In this document: piece by piece, positions 1 to 11,117 of the stretch
How the letters are laid out: each line of letters opens with the position of its first letter
How positions within the stretch are numbered: the stretch's first letter is position 1
Assembly: GCA_001412365.1 (NCBI GenBank)
Contig: LKUE01000396.1
Location: 1 to 13,986, forward strand
Direction: 5' to 3'
Length of the DNA: 13,986 bases
DNA from: Desulfuromonas sp. SDB
GTDB lineage: Bacteria; SDB-A
Made by a program: the position numbers and the translations under genes
The notes under the pieces: generated by a model
Told to the model about the DNA's origin: nothing
Databases searched by the model: none
Seen by the model: the letters and a program-made list of their open reading frames with translations, nothing else

Positions 1-1151
1 TTTATCGGAAAGTTCAAAATTATGCAAAAAAAAACAATGACGAATTATTTGAACATCTGGCATTGTGGAATATTGCCATAATTGAGCATATTATAGGAAA
101 TTACCCCAAAGCGCTTAAACTGTATACAAAAGAAATGAGATACTTTGAGAAAATCAATGATATGAGAAGAGTAAATATGATAAAGCCAAAAATTGCATAT
201 TTATATTTATTTTTAGGTAATCATAACAAGGCGATTCAACTACTATATTCCGTAATAGACTATTTTAAAAAGATTAATTGCAAAGTAGAATTATCCTCTG
301 CATATACAGTATTAGGGAGAGCATTTACCGAAACTAAAAAATACAACCAAGCTCTCGACTATTTGGTTAGAAGTTTGAATATTTTTTCAAATTTAGATGA
401 TAAACTAAATATTTGCGATACCTTGGGAGCTATTGGTGTCATCTACAGTAAAACCGGTGATTTAGATAATGCTTGGAAATATTACCAGCAACAATTAAAT
501 ATTGCTAGAAAAATTGGTAATAAGAGAGCATTAGCAAGAGCATTAGTAAATACTGGACTAATTTTCTCAAAAAGAGGAAATTTCGAAAAAGCGATTTATT
601 ATTATAAAAAATCTTTAGCAGTAGCTAATAAAAATAATTTAAAAAAATCAATAACACAAGCTTATAATAATTTAAGTTTTATCAATTATTTAACTGGTAA
701 TTTTTCTCAAGCACTATACTATATTGATAAGGCAATAGAATTAACCCAAAAAATGAATTATCAAGTGAGGTTGATTGAATACTCGTTTTCCAAAGCTCAA
801 ATACTAATTAAAATTGAGAAATTCAGGGAAGCAGATAATATCAATGCTCAGGGAATTAGACTTGCTCAGAAAATCAATCGTGAGGATCTGCTATTTCAAG
901 CAAAAATAAACAAAGCTTTGATTTTGGAATCGAAATTAAAACAATCAGCAATAGATTATCTTTTAAATATATATAAACCATATCTTGATATTCGAAAGAA
1001 AGCAGATATTTACTTTCATCTTTATCAACTAACCAGAAAAGATAAATACAAGAAAAAATCTTTGAAATTATACCATAAATCATACCAGGAAAATCCAACT
1101 AGTAAGATATTCAAACATATTGAAATTTTACAGAAGCAGAAGGATGATTAA
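1..1151 (+). CDS. TPR-repeat protein, 5' end outside the window
   Basis: The reading frame is open from base 3 with no stop, so the gene begins upstream and about 382 residues are visible; the TTG at 63 is unlikely to be the start because the frame before it already reads as TPR-like helix. The visible part is a nearly unbroken run of roughly 40-residue TPR-type helical hairpins (patterns such as A-x-x-x-L-G-x-x-x-x-x-x-G-x-x-x-x-A and Y-x-x-A-L), about seven to eight copies, ending in a lysine-rich tail. No enzyme domain, signal peptide or membrane helix is visible. TPR arrays of this kind bind partner proteins and often follow a kinase, cyclase or NTPase domain, but any such domain would lie upstream and cannot be seen. 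The gene is very AT-rich (10 G+C in 60 bases at 601-660) and converges on the next gene, with 17 bases between the stops. TPR identity is firm; function is unknown. Confidence 0.85.
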   Translation, partial: YRKVQNYAKKNNDELFEHLALWNIAIIEHIIGNYPKALKLYTKEMRYFEKINDMRRVNMIKPKIAYLYLFLGNHNKAIQLLYSVIDYFKKINCKVELSSAYTVLGRAFTETKKYNQALDYLVRSLNIFSNLDDKLNICDTLGAIGVIYSKTGDLDNAWKYYQQQLNIARKIGNKRALARALVNTGLIFSKRGNFEKAIYYYKKSLAVANKNNLKKSITQAYNNLSFINYLTGNFSQALYYIDKAIELTQKMNYQVRLIEYSFSKAQILIKIEKFREADNINAQGIRLAQKINREDLLFQAKINKALILESKLKQSAIDYLLNIYKPYLDIRKKADIYFHLYQLTRKDKYKKKSLKLYHKSYQENPTSKIFKHIEILQKQKDD

Positions 1152-1163
1152 CACCCTTCTGCT
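1135..1163. terminator. Inverted repeat between convergent genes, possible weak terminator
   Basis: Bases 1135-1143 (agcagaagg) and 1155-1163 (ccttctgct) are perfect 9-base inverted arms around an 11-base loop. The TAA stop of the TPR gene (1149-1151) lies in the loop, and the secreted-protein gene on the other strand stops at 1169. The stem is in the right place to end transcription from both sides. Neither strand has a clean T run after it; the minus-strand side is followed by a moderately T-rich stretch. Terminator function is therefore an inference. Confidence 0.45.
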
Positions 1164-1168
1164 AACAA

Positions 1169-2650
1169 CTATTGAGTAAATATAACTTTCTCAGATAAAG
1201 TCTGGAGTTCAGTTTTAATTTGGATAAAATAAATACCAGAATTAATCAATTGTTGATGTTTATTAATTGCATCCCAATTAATAAAATGAATTCCAGGAGA
1301 ATAAATCTCATCGGTCAAACAACAAACTTCACTACCAGTGATATCAAATACTTTAATCTGGATATTCTGTTCTTGGAATACTTCAAACTGTATATCTACT
1401 GATTGATTAAAAATCAGAGGACATATAGATTTTATACAAATATTTAAATTTTGTAACTTAGGAACAACATTTTCAGGATTCATAATCACATCATCATATC
1501 CATCATTTTCCACTGAAAAATAATTTTTAAATTCAATATATGCATTACTACAATCGCCATCAGTAAAAATATCCCCACATATAACAATATTTTGATCCAT
1601 TAAAGCAATACCATACCCGTTTGAACTTGTAACTAATACATCATATTTAAAACCATACGAAAAGATATGAATACCACTATCATTGAACTCTTCGATTATA
1701 GTATAATTTGAATCAATTCCAAGTTTTGTTCCAATAACAAATATATTACCATTATTTTTCTTTCTGATATCATAACCTATAGAATAAATATCATCTGGAT
1801 AAGGAGCATAACTATTCCATTCGATAATCCCATTTTGATAGTTGTACTTTATAATTACTAAATATGAAGGATCAAGATATATCCCTTCATAACCGCAAAT
1901 ATAAACACAATTATCTTCACCATCAACAACTGAATATAATTTTCCCTGATTAAGAACTGTGTCCGAAATCAATCCTTCAGACATATTAACCAAAGCAATA
2001 TATTGATAGCCATCTTGACTGCCAACAATTAGATATTCATCCTGATTAACATTCACAATTCCATATCCATGATCATTCGATTCAGTTTCAATAATAAGTT
2101 CAGGCAATCCCTCACTTATTAAGTTTGTATATGTCTCATAAACTAAAATATTCCATGACCCATTAGCTGGTTTTCTGGATCCCACAAATGCATATATATC
2201 ATCTTCTTCAGTCCCATTGTTTTTATCTCCACCTCCAGCTTCTTCACCATCTTCAATTGGATCTCTAACCGAAGAATATACATTCCCATTTAAAATATCA
2301 TATATCGCAAGGATAGGTTCATGTTGAGCATTATTCCCCCCCATAACCAATTTATCATTTTCTTCATCAAAAAAAGCAAAAGCACAGGAATCATTACTCA
2401 CACTGATTACCGTATCAGCAGATACTACTAATCCAGATGTATTGATTTTATAAATGGCAAGATTTAATATGTCCGTCGAATTAGTTACTGATCCAACTGC
2501 ATAATAATATGATCCTTTCTGGTATATGGTGGTGAAGAAATCAATTGAATTCCCTCCATAGTTCCAATAAGCGCTTAAAGTTTCAGAATTGAAAACAAAT
2601 ATTGAAATTACTAAAAGAGTAACCAAAAACATTTTTGAAATAATTTTCAT
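1169..2650 (-). CDS. Exported protein with seven propeller-like repeats and T9SS/FlgD-like C-terminal domain
   Basis: 493 residues. A signal peptide is clear: Lys-rich start, hydrophobic residues about 7-20, likely cleavage after L-S-A at 25-27. Seven blocks of the pattern hydrophobic-x-[VI]-[CVM]-G followed about 15 residues later by I-x-x-[YF] and a turn N-x-x-G lie near residues 50, 101, 153, 206, 249, 303 and 354, which fits a seven-bladed beta-propeller. An acidic Gly-rich insert (about 130-151) lies between the second and third repeats. Residues about 405-493 match the FlgD-like/Por-secretion-tail type: F-x-V-F-x-x-x-x-I-x-I-K-V-F-D-I-T-G-x-E-V, then P-G-x-H-x-x-x-W-D and S-G-I-Y-F-I-Q-I-K. 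The usual N-Y-P-N-P-F-N-P opening is replaced by a diverged I-C-P-L-I-F-N-Q. GGAGG at 2655-2659 lies four bases before the ATG. Surface attachment or secretion through a T9SS is inferred from the tail; the ligand is unknown. Confidence 0.8.
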   Translation of the reverse strand: MKIISKMFLVTLLVISIFVFNSETLSAYWNYGGNSIDFFTTIYQKGSYYYAVGSVTNSTDILNLAIYKINTSGLVVSADTVISVSNDSCAFAFFDEENDKLVMGGNNAQHEPILAIYDILNGNVYSSVRDPIEDGEEAGGGDKNNGTEEDDIYAFVGSRKPANGSWNILVYETYTNLISEGLPELIIETESNDHGYGIVNVNQDEYLIVGSQDGYQYIALVNMSEGLISDTVLNQGKLYSVVDGEDNCVYICGYEGIYLDPSYLVIIKYNYQNGIIEWNSYAPYPDDIYSIGYDIRKKNNGNIFVIGTKLGIDSNYTIIEEFNDSGIHIFSYGFKYDVLVTSSNGYGIALMDQNIVICGDIFTDGDCSNAYIEFKNYFSVENDGYDDVIMNPENVVPKLQNLNICIKSICPLIFNQSVDIQFEVFQEQNIQIKVFDITGSEVCCLTDEIYSPGIHFINWDAINKHQQLINSGIYFIQIKTELQTLSEKVIFTQ

Positions 2651-2697
2651 GAAACCTCCCCTTAAATATTTAAGACTGTTTTATACAAGATTGTAGT

Positions 2698-2726
2698 AAT
2701 GTACAAATAAGAACCAACTCTGTCAA
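2698..2726 (-). promoter_or_regulatory. Predicted sigma70-type promoter of the secreted-protein gene
   Basis: Read on the minus strand, a perfect TTGACA (-35, bases 2721-2726) is followed after 17 bases by TACATT (-10, bases 2698-2703; four of six consensus positions). It would start transcription near 2691, giving a leader of about 40 bases that carries the GGAGG at 2655-2659. The gene thus appears to have its own promoter, although read-through from the ATPase operon upstream cannot be excluded. Confidence 0.6.
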
Positions 2727-2754
2727 GAATAAACTATTAAATCAATCTTATTCT
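2726..2754 (-). repeat. AT-rich inverted repeat after the ATPase operon
   Basis: Bases 2726-2732 (agaataa) and 2748-2754 (ttattct) are perfect 7-base arms with a 15-base loop, six bases downstream of the atpD stop. The stem is AT-only apart from one G-C pair and has no T run, so it is a poor intrinsic terminator. One arm abuts and by one base overlaps the TTGACA of the next gene's promoter. No better terminator is visible before 2650. Confidence 0.35.
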
Positions 2755-2759
2755 GATAT

Positions 2760-3380
2760 TTAATGTTCTCTTACAATATCCTTTACCTTCATCAGACGAG
2801 TAAGGTTAGCTCTCTCCATTTCAGAAAGTTTCTGACGGATGTGTTTTATGGTGTCCTCCAGATTGGGAATCAGCACATATTCCAGGCTGTTCACTCTGCG
2901 GCGGGTACGGGCAACTTCATCGGCAAGCATGGAAACAGTTTTTTCCTTTTCCGCTAAATCAAATATGGATTCCGCTGCTTTATCTAAGCTGTAAAGAGAT
3001 TCATCCAGCTCCGCAGTGGTTTCGGCAAATCCGTAGCAAAGTATATCCCCGCTGACCTGCTTGGTATATACGGGAACCCTTAAATTCATAATGTGCTTTT
3101 GTTTTACTTCCAGGGAAATTTCCTTGCGGGGTATCATCAAGGCAGTTTCCACTGCTCCAGGTTCCGATCCGGATTTAGCCAGCACAAAACTATTCATCGC
3201 TTCTGCCAGCTCTTCCTCTACTTTAATCCGCAGATTTTTAACTTCGCCTATCATCGCCAGCAGTTGTCTCATCAACTCATCCTGCTTGTCCTTGAGTAAT
3301 TTATGACCGCGGACAGCTATAGTAAGCCTTTTGCGAAGTCTCAACAATTCCTGACGGGTGGGATTTATCTCTAAAATCAA
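2760..3380 (-). CDS. atpD: V/A-type ATPase subunit D (central shaft)
   Basis: 206 residues, normal length for the family. Subunit D is the coiled-coil rotor shaft that turns inside the A3B3 head and, with F and C, drives the K ring. The N-terminus has the family motif I-N-P-T-R[10 protein letters not shown], and long amphipathic helices occupy both ends (about 8-70 and 125-195) with a short central section. The start is TTG at 3378-3380, inside a TTGA overlap with the atpB stop; GAGGAG at 3389-3394 lies eight bases upstream, and the N-P-T-R motif just after the start leaves no room for a later one. It is the last gene of the operon. Confidence 0.95.
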   Translation of the reverse strand: MILEINPTRQELLRLRKRLTIAVRGHKLLKDKQDELMRQLLAMIGEVKNLRIKVEEELAEAMNSFVLAKSGSEPGAVETALMIPRKEISLEVKQKHIMNLRVPVYTKQVSGDILCYGFAETTAELDESLYSLDKAAESIFDLAEKEKTVSMLADEVARTRRRVNSLEYVLIPNLEDTIKHIRQKLSEMERANLTRLMKVKDIVREH

Positions 3381-4777
3381 ACTGCTTTCTCCTCTGCTTT
3401 GTTCTTCTCAAAATACTTATCCAGAAATTCGTCTCTGACCCTGCGAAGCTCCACCCGGGGGAATACTGAGAGCAGTTCCCACCCCAGATTCAAGGTGTAC
3501 TCAATATCCCGGTCATCATCGAATTTCTGGGAGATATATTGGTCCTCAAAATACTCGGAGAATTTCAAATACTTCTGATCCAATTCAGATAACGCCGCTT
3601 CCCCTAAAATAACCGCCAATTCCGCCGCTTCTTTACCCCTGGTGTAAGCAGCAAACAACTGATTGAATAAGTCGGCATGGTCTTCCCTGGTTTTGCCTTC
3701 TCCAATTCCCTTATCTTTCAGCCGAGACAAAGACTGCTGAACATCTACCGGAGGATTTACTCCTTTGCGGTAAAGAGGTCTGCTTAAAATCATCTGACCC
3801 TCAGTGATATATCCGGTTAGATCGGGAATGGGATGAGTTTTATCATCTTCGGGCATGGTCAAAATGGGAATCATGGTAATTGATCCCTTCTTATCTTTAA
3901 TTCTACCTGCTCGCTCATATACGGTGGCTAAATCAGTGTACAAATATCCGGGATATCCTCTTCTCCCCGGAATTTCCTTCCTAGCCGCAGAAACCTGCCT
4001 CAATGCCTCACAGTAATTAGTCATATCGGTTAATATAACCAGCACCTGTTTACCTAAATCAAAAGCGAGATATTCAGCAGCAGTCAGAGCAGTACGGGGA
4101 GTGGCAATTCTCTCCACCACAGGATCATCAGCTAAATTCATAAATAATACCGCCCGGTCCAATGCTCCGGTCCTTCTAAAATCCTGGATGAAAAATTCCG
4201 ATTCTTCATAGGTAATTCCCATTGCCCCGAACACTACCGCAAATTCTTCCTGAGATCCAAGAACATTAGCCTGCCGGGCAATCTGAGCAGCCATCTCATT
4301 ATGAGGCAATCCGCTGCCTGAAAATATGGGAAGCTTTTGTCCTCTGACCAAAGTATTTAAACCGTCAATGGTGGAAATCCCGGTTTGAATGAATTCATTG
4401 GGATAATCCCGGGCAAAAGGATTTATAGGAGCGCCATTGATATCTTTCCTGATTTTGGGAATTACGGGGGGGCCATCATCCTTGGGGAAACCTAACCCAT
4501 CAAATACCCTTCCTTGAATATCCGGAGAGAGGGATAATTCAATACCCCGCCCTTTAAATACTCCCGCAGTGTTTTCCACATCCAATCCGGTAGTACCCTC
4601 AAAAACCTGAACCAGAGCTTTATCTTCATGAACCTCCAGTACTTTGCCTCTCCGGGTAGATCCGTCCTGCAGAACAAATTCAACCAGCTCTTCATACTTT
4701 ACTTCATGCACTCTTTCGATCAGCACTAACGGACCGGATATTGAAGTTATTGATTTATATTCAGTTCTAACTTTCAT
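3377..4777 (-). CDS. atpB: V/A-type ATPase subunit B (non-catalytic head subunit)
   Basis: 466 residues, full length. It alternates with A in the hexameric head and contributes to the nucleotide sites at the interface. The N-terminal beta-barrel begins at about residue 8 ([11 protein letters not shown]). The P-loop position is degenerate, [10 protein letters not shown] at 152-161, with no Lys, as expected for the non-catalytic subunit. [10 protein letters not shown] is at 251-260 and P-G-R-R-G-Y-P-G-Y at 270-278. R352 in the S-L-S-R-L segment corresponds to the arginine finger known from E. hirae NtpB. The ATG at 4775-4777 forms an ATGA overlap with the atpA stop, and GGAGG at 4784-4788 is six bases upstream. 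Confidence 0.97.
   Translation of the reverse strand: MKVRTEYKSITSISGPLVLIERVHEVKYEELVEFVLQDGSTRRGKVLEVHEDKALVQVFEGTTGLDVENTAGVFKGRGIELSLSPDIQGRVFDGLGFPKDDGPPVIPKIRKDINGAPINPFARDYPNEFIQTGISTIDGLNTLVRGQKLPIFSGSGLPHNEMAAQIARQANVLGSQEEFAVVFGAMGITYEESEFFIQDFRRTGALDRAVLFMNLADDPVVERIATPRTALTAAEYLAFDLGKQVLVILTDMTNYCEALRQVSAARKEIPGRRGYPGYLYTDLATVYERAGRIKDKKGSITMIPILTMPEDDKTHPIPDLTGYITEGQMILSRPLYRKGVNPPVDVQQSLSRLKDKGIGEGKTREDHADLFNQLFAAYTRGKEAAELAVILGEAALSELDQKYLKFSEYFEDQYISQKFDDDRDIEYTLNLGWELLSVFPRVELRRVRDEFLDKYFEKNKAEEKAV
3389..3394 (-). promoter_or_regulatory. Ribosome binding site supporting the TTG start of atpD
   Basis: GAGGAG on the minus strand ends eight bases before the TTG at 3378-3380, inside the last codons of atpB. 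It supports initiation at the UUG codon within the TTGA overlap. Confidence 0.65.
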
Positions 4778-6552
4778 TTAGAGCCTCCCCGGGTAGTTTT
4801 AGCTTCATAAAGAGCTTTGATCTGCTGATCAATTTCATCTTTGATTTGGTCAATTTGATCAATCTTATCCTCGGTGAGATACCGTGCCCGGGATATCCGT
4901 TCTATGGCATCAATATTAAACATATCCTGAATGGAAATTTTCCTCTCCAAACCCCATTTGCACATCTCATGAAGGTGTATTATCAGGGAAAGTAACTTGT
5001 ACTGCTTCTGGATGGAGGCAAATGTATCAATTTCATGAAATGCATTCTGATATAAAAAGTCCTGTCTTATGGACCGGGCAATTTCCATAGTCAAACGGTC
5101 GGGGGGGGAAAGAGCATCCAGTCCCACCAGTCTGACAATTTCCTGAAGTTCATCTTCCTCCTCTAAAATCCTGATCGCCTGGTTCTTCAGTTTTACAAAA
5201 TCATCAGCTATCTCTTCATTGAAGTAGTCCTCCAAAGCCCGGTTGTACAGCGAATAAGACCTTAACCAGGAAATTGCGGGGAAATGCCTCTGATAGGCAA
5301 GTTTGTCCTCCAACGACCAGAACACTTTAACCACTCTGAGAGTAGACTGCACCACCGGATCGGACAAGTCTCCTCCGGGAGGGGAAACTGCCCCAATAGC
5401 AGTCAACGCTCCCTCTCTCCTGTCTTTGCCCAAACAGATAGTTCTACCCGCCCGTTCATAAAACGAGGCAATTCTTGAGGAAAGGTAGGCAGGATATCCT
5501 TCATCTCCGGGCATCTCCTCTAATCTTCCGGAGATTTCCCTCATCGCCTCTGCCCAGCGGGAAGTGGAATCCGCCATCAACGCCACTGAATAACCCATAT
5601 CCCGGAAGTATTCGGCAATGGTAATTCCGGTATAAACCGATGCCTCTCTTGCTGCCACCGGCATGTTGGAAGTATTGGCAATTAATACTGTTCTCATCAT
5701 CAACGGTTCACCAGAACGGGGATCGGTCAATTCAGGAAATTCCATAAGCACATCGGTCATTTCATTTCCTCTCTCCCCGCAGCCGATGTAAACTACAATT
5801 TGGGCATCCGACCATTTAGCCAGCTGATGCTGGACTACCGTTTTCCCCGATCCAAACGGTCCGGGAATACAGGCAGTTCCTCCTTTAGCCACCGGGAATA
5901 ATGTGTCAATTACCCTTTGCCCGGTAATCAGAGGTTCACTGGGCATCAACTGCTTGACATAAGGACGCCCTTGTCTAACCGGCCATTTCTGAATCATATT
6001 AATTTCTTTATTCCCCTGATCAGTTTCCAAAATGGCAATAGTCTGCTCAATGGTAAATGATCCCTGCTCCACTTTTTTCACCTTACCCTTCACCCCGGGA
6101 GGAACCATTATCTTGTGCAGAACTAAAGTAGTTTCCTGAACGGTGCCTAAAACATCACCAGGGTCAACTTGATCCCCAGGGGAAGCCACCGGTTTAAATT
6201 CCCATTTCTTTTCGCGGTCCAAGGGGGGGACATCAATACCCCGGGTGATGGTATCACCAGTCATCTCTTTAATCCGGTCTAGGGGTCTTTGAGTTCCATC
6301 ATAAATGGTTTGTAACAGACCAGGTCCCAGTTCAACGGAAAGAGGTTGGTAGGTAGGATAAACCGGTTCTCCCACCCCAATCCCCGCAGTATCTTCGTAA
6401 ACCTGAATAGATGCCCGGTCCTGCTTAAGTTCGATAATTTCCCCCATCAATTTCAGTTCACCCACCTTAACCACATCGTACATCTTTGAACCGTGCATTT
6501 TCTCGGCAATAACTAAAGGTCCGGCAACTTTAGATATAACTCCTTGTTTCAC
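4774..6552 (-). CDS. atpA: V/A-type ATPase subunit A (catalytic)
   Basis: 592 residues, typical length. It hydrolyses or makes ATP in the A3B3 head. Seen in the sequence: an N-terminal beta-barrel (from residue 1, V-I-S-K-V-A-G-P-L), the A-specific bulge region about 115-185, a Walker A motif G-P-F-G-S-G-K-T at 231-238 (K237), the catalytic G-E-R at 259-261 (E260), the Walker B region L-M-A-D-S-T-S-R-W at 325-333 and S-P-P-G-G-D at 390-395. All residues needed for catalysis are present. The start is GTG at 6550-6552, with AAGGAG at 6560-6565 seven bases upstream; 13 bases separate it from atpF. Two poly-C tracts on the coding strand (seven and eight C, opposite 6223-6229 and 5101-5108) encode Pro-Pro pairs and do not break the frame. 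Confidence 0.98.
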   Translation of the reverse strand: MKQGVISKVAGPLVIAEKMHGSKMYDVVKVGELKLMGEIIELKQDRASIQVYEDTAGIGVGEPVYPTYQPLSVELGPGLLQTIYDGTQRPLDRIKEMTGDTITRGIDVPPLDREKKWEFKPVASPGDQVDPGDVLGTVQETTLVLHKIMVPPGVKGKVKKVEQGSFTIEQTIAILETDQGNKEINMIQKWPVRQGRPYVKQLMPSEPLITGQRVIDTLFPVAKGGTACIPGPFGSGKTVVQHQLAKWSDAQIVVYIGCGERGNEMTDVLMEFPELTDPRSGEPLMMRTVLIANTSNMPVAAREASVYTGITIAEYFRDMGYSVALMADSTSRWAEAMREISGRLEEMPGDEGYPAYLSSRIASFYERAGRTICLGKDRREGALTAIGAVSPPGGDLSDPVVQSTLRVVKVFWSLEDKLAYQRHFPAISWLRSYSLYNRALEDYFNEEIADDFVKLKNQAIRILEEEDELQEIVRLVGLDALSPPDRLTMEIARSIRQDFLYQNAFHEIDTFASIQKQYKLLSLIIHLHEMCKWGLERKISIQDMFNIDAIERISRARYLTEDKIDQIDQIKDEIDQQIKALYEAKTTRGGSK

Positions 6553-6565
6553 CTAATTACTCCTT

Positions 6566-6886
6566 TTATATTTCACCCATTATATCAGCCCCCACCGCGT
6601 ATTTAAGAGTTTCACTTAATTGTCTTAAGGTTGAACCAGTAACTCCTTCTTTACCCGGTATGGAAATTAAAGTGGGCACTGGTTTAGGGGCGTATTTCAT
6701 TCTAATTTTCATCATATCCTTGGCAAAATCTTCGGTAATCATTATCAGTACATATTCTTGATCCACCAATTCCTCTACCTGCTGTTCAGCTTGGGGAAGA
6801 TTTTCCACTGCACAAATTTTTATTCCAATGGCAGCAAAGGGCAAGATTTGATCTTCATAGCCAATGACCGCAATTTTACCTTTCAT
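6566..6886 (-). CDS. atpF: V/A-type ATPase subunit F
   Basis: 106 residues, full length. F is a small Rossmann-like protein that binds D in the rotor and tunes activity. The beta-alpha pattern begins K-I-A-V-I-G (3-8), and the C-terminal part carries the family pattern I-P-G-K-x-G, then a helix ending A-V-G-A-D-I. The ATG at 6884-6886 shares its A (TAATG on the coding strand) with the TAA stop of atpC, and GAGG at 6894-6897 lies seven bases upstream, so translation is probably coupled. Confidence 0.93.
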   Translation of the reverse strand: MKGKIAVIGYEDQILPFAAIGIKICAVENLPQAEQQVEELVDQEYVLIMITEDFAKDMMKIRMKYAPKPVPTLISIPGKEGVTGSTLRQLSETLKYAVGADIMGEI

Positions 6887-7941
6887 TAAACAACCTCGGA
6901 TAATCCTTTGATAATCTTGGACTTAGATACATTATTGTTTTTCCCTATCATAATTCTCCGCAACGCTTTTACTTCCTGTTCCACCGTATATACATAACTA
7001 ATTAAGGTCTCCAAACCGGTGGTAAAAAATCTTGCCTGCCTGAGTAATTCTACTTTCAGTTGATCTTTAATTTTTTCCGCTTCCCACAAATCTTTATCCA
7101 CCACCCCGGTGTATTCTTCTAATTGATATTCATTTAAAATGGTTTCCAATTCTTCATCCTGTTTAACCAGAAATCTGTTCCAATCCTCCGGAGATATTCT
7201 TCCCCCCGGAAGGAAGATAAAATTAACCAACTCACCTAAATCAATATTCTGAATTCTCAGGTAAGTGGTTAAATTAATGCTGTCCACTTCAATCTGAAGC
7301 AAATCAGATAAAAAACTGCTGTTCAGCAAATCAGTCAAGGTATCCAGATACCCGTAAGCATGTTGATCAATAATAACATCTATATAGCGAGGATCTTTAG
7401 TTTGGTAATAGTATTCTAAAACCTGTTGGGAACATTTGATTAAATGATCAGGGATCACTTTTTCCAGAACTGTTTCCTCATCAGATAAAGGTGTTTGTTG
7501 AAATTCCTGCTCACTTTGATCAAAACTGAAGTATTTTTTAAATACATCCAGTTTTATTGACCCAAAAATATTAAACAGATGTTTTAATTTCTTTCCGGCA
7601 ATCTGACTTTTTAATACTAATTTTAAATTTAAATAATCAAAGGGAGCATGAATGAAATGATATCCGGGAAGATCAAGGCAGTACTTATCAAAAAATTTAT
7701 AAACCTCTTTTCTTCTTCCGGTTAATATCTGCTCAAAATCATACTGCTGAGTATTTCCGGAAATATAAGCTCCATAAGGAGTGTCCTGTAAAAGCCGGAT
7801 TACTTCCTGCACATCTCTGGCTTCAGACATCCGGTGAATTTTATTTTTATCCAACAGTGAATTTTCAAAACATCTTACTAAACCCGCTGCATAAGTATAC
7901 CGCTGATCAGTGGGTTCCTTCTCGAAATAAACCTGTCTCAA
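6886..7941 (-). CDS. atpC: V/A-type ATPase subunit C (d-type socket subunit)
   Basis: 351 residues, somewhat above the usual 320-330. C is the mostly helical, funnel-shaped protein (homologous to yeast V-ATPase d) that seats the D/F shaft on the K ring. Family signs are Y-T-Y-A-A-G-L-V-R-C-F-E-N near the N-terminus (15-27), a G-Y-L-D-T-L-T-D-L region near 197-205, and R-I-Q-N-I-D-L-G near 229-236. There are no membrane segments. The start is TTG at 7939-7941 within a TTGA overlap with the atpE stop; the frame has a stop (TGA) immediately before this codon, so no earlier start is possible. GGGGGAG at 7946-7952 precedes it. Confidence 0.92.
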   Translation of the reverse strand: MRQVYFEKEPTDQRYTYAAGLVRCFENSLLDKNKIHRMSEARDVQEVIRLLQDTPYGAYISGNTQQYDFEQILTGRRKEVYKFFDKYCLDLPGYHFIHAPFDYLNLKLVLKSQIAGKKLKHLFNIFGSIKLDVFKKYFSFDQSEQEFQQTPLSDEETVLEKVIPDHLIKCSQQVLEYYYQTKDPRYIDVIIDQHAYGYLDTLTDLLNSSFLSDLLQIEVDSINLTTYLRIQNIDLGELVNFIFLPGGRISPEDWNRFLVKQDEELETILNEYQLEEYTGVVDKDLWEAEKIKDQLKVELLRQARFFTTGLETLISYVYTVEQEVKALRRIMIGKNNNVSKSKIIKGLSEVV

Positions 7942-8531
7942 TCATCTCCCCCGAAAAGTATCTCTGCAACTTTTGGTTCCAGAAAATACTGCTCTTCCTG
8001 CATAATGGTGTTCAAAGAAGCATCTATAGTCACATCTCCTTCTGCCAGAAAAACACCACCTTTGATATCTGCAGTTTTCTTACTTAATTTAAATCCCTTG
8101 CCTTTTGAAAATTCTTTATGGAGAGAGTCGAGAAATTTTTCCGTAAAATATTTCTGATCTTCAGCACAGGCAATAATTTCTTCGTTTCCGGTAATTGCCG
8201 CCCGGACAATAATGTTTTTTAAAATATGGGGGTATTTTTCATCTTTATTTAATAATTTCTTTAAACATCCCTGAAATACTTTATCCAGCTGACTTCTTTT
8301 GGCGTTGAGGTCAGCTAATCTTATTTCCAGCTCAGCATTGGAAACGATACGGTCAACTTCCCTGCGGTAAGTAAGATCTCTCTGCTGCTGCTGTTTTTTT
8401 TCAATCAAATCCATTTCCTGTTGGGCTTTTGATTTAATTTTAGCAACTTTCTTTTCAGCTTCTGCCAATATTTCCGCTGCTTTATCCTCAGCCTGCTTGA
8501 TGATGGATGCTGAAATTTTATCTTCAGCCAT
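7938..8531 (-). CDS. atpE: V/A-type ATPase subunit E (peripheral stalk)
   Basis: 197 residues, normal length. E pairs with G/H in the peripheral stalks that hold the head still against the rotor. Residues about 5-100 form a charged Ala/Lys/Glu/Gln-rich coiled coil, and the C-terminal half is a mixed alpha/beta domain (D-I-K-G-G-V-F-L-A-E-G-D at about 154-165 is a typical family segment, followed by the I-D-x-S-L-x-T strand and helix). The ATG lies five bases after the atpK stop. Its ribosome binding site is weak (only GGGT-like), so it probably relies on coupling to atpK. Confidence 0.92.
   Translation of the reverse strand: MAEDKISASIIKQAEDKAAEILAEAEKKVAKIKSKAQQEMDLIEKKQQQQRDLTYRREVDRIVSNAELEIRLADLNAKRSQLDKVFQGCLKKLLNKDEKYPHILKNIIVRAAITGNEEIIACAEDQKYFTEKFLDSLHKEFSKGKGFKLSKKTADIKGGVFLAEGDVTIDASLNTIMQEEQYFLEPKVAEILFGGDD
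7946..7952 (-). promoter_or_regulatory. Ribosome binding site supporting the TTG start of atpC
   Basis: GGGGGAG on the minus strand lies four bases before the TTG at 7939-7941, within the end of atpE. An in-frame stop directly before the TTG leaves it as the earliest possible start. Confidence 0.65.
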
Positions 8532-8536
8532 ATTCT

Positions 8537-11113
<2,577 letters not shown>

Positions 11114-11117
<4 letters not shown>

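Noticed and set aside
63-65. TTG at 63 as the start of the TPR gene
   Set aside because: The frame is open back to the window edge and the upstream residues read as part of the first TPR-like hairpin; no ribosome binding site precedes the TTG.
152-1000. Repeated DNA in the TPR gene as a CRISPR or tandem repeat
   Set aside because: The repetition is at the protein level only (about 40-residue TPR-type units); nucleotide copies are not near-identical and there are no regular spacers.
3061-3306. Open frame on the plus strand opposite atpD
   Set aside because: It is fully antisense to a conserved gene, has low-complexity Ser-rich content and resembles no known protein.
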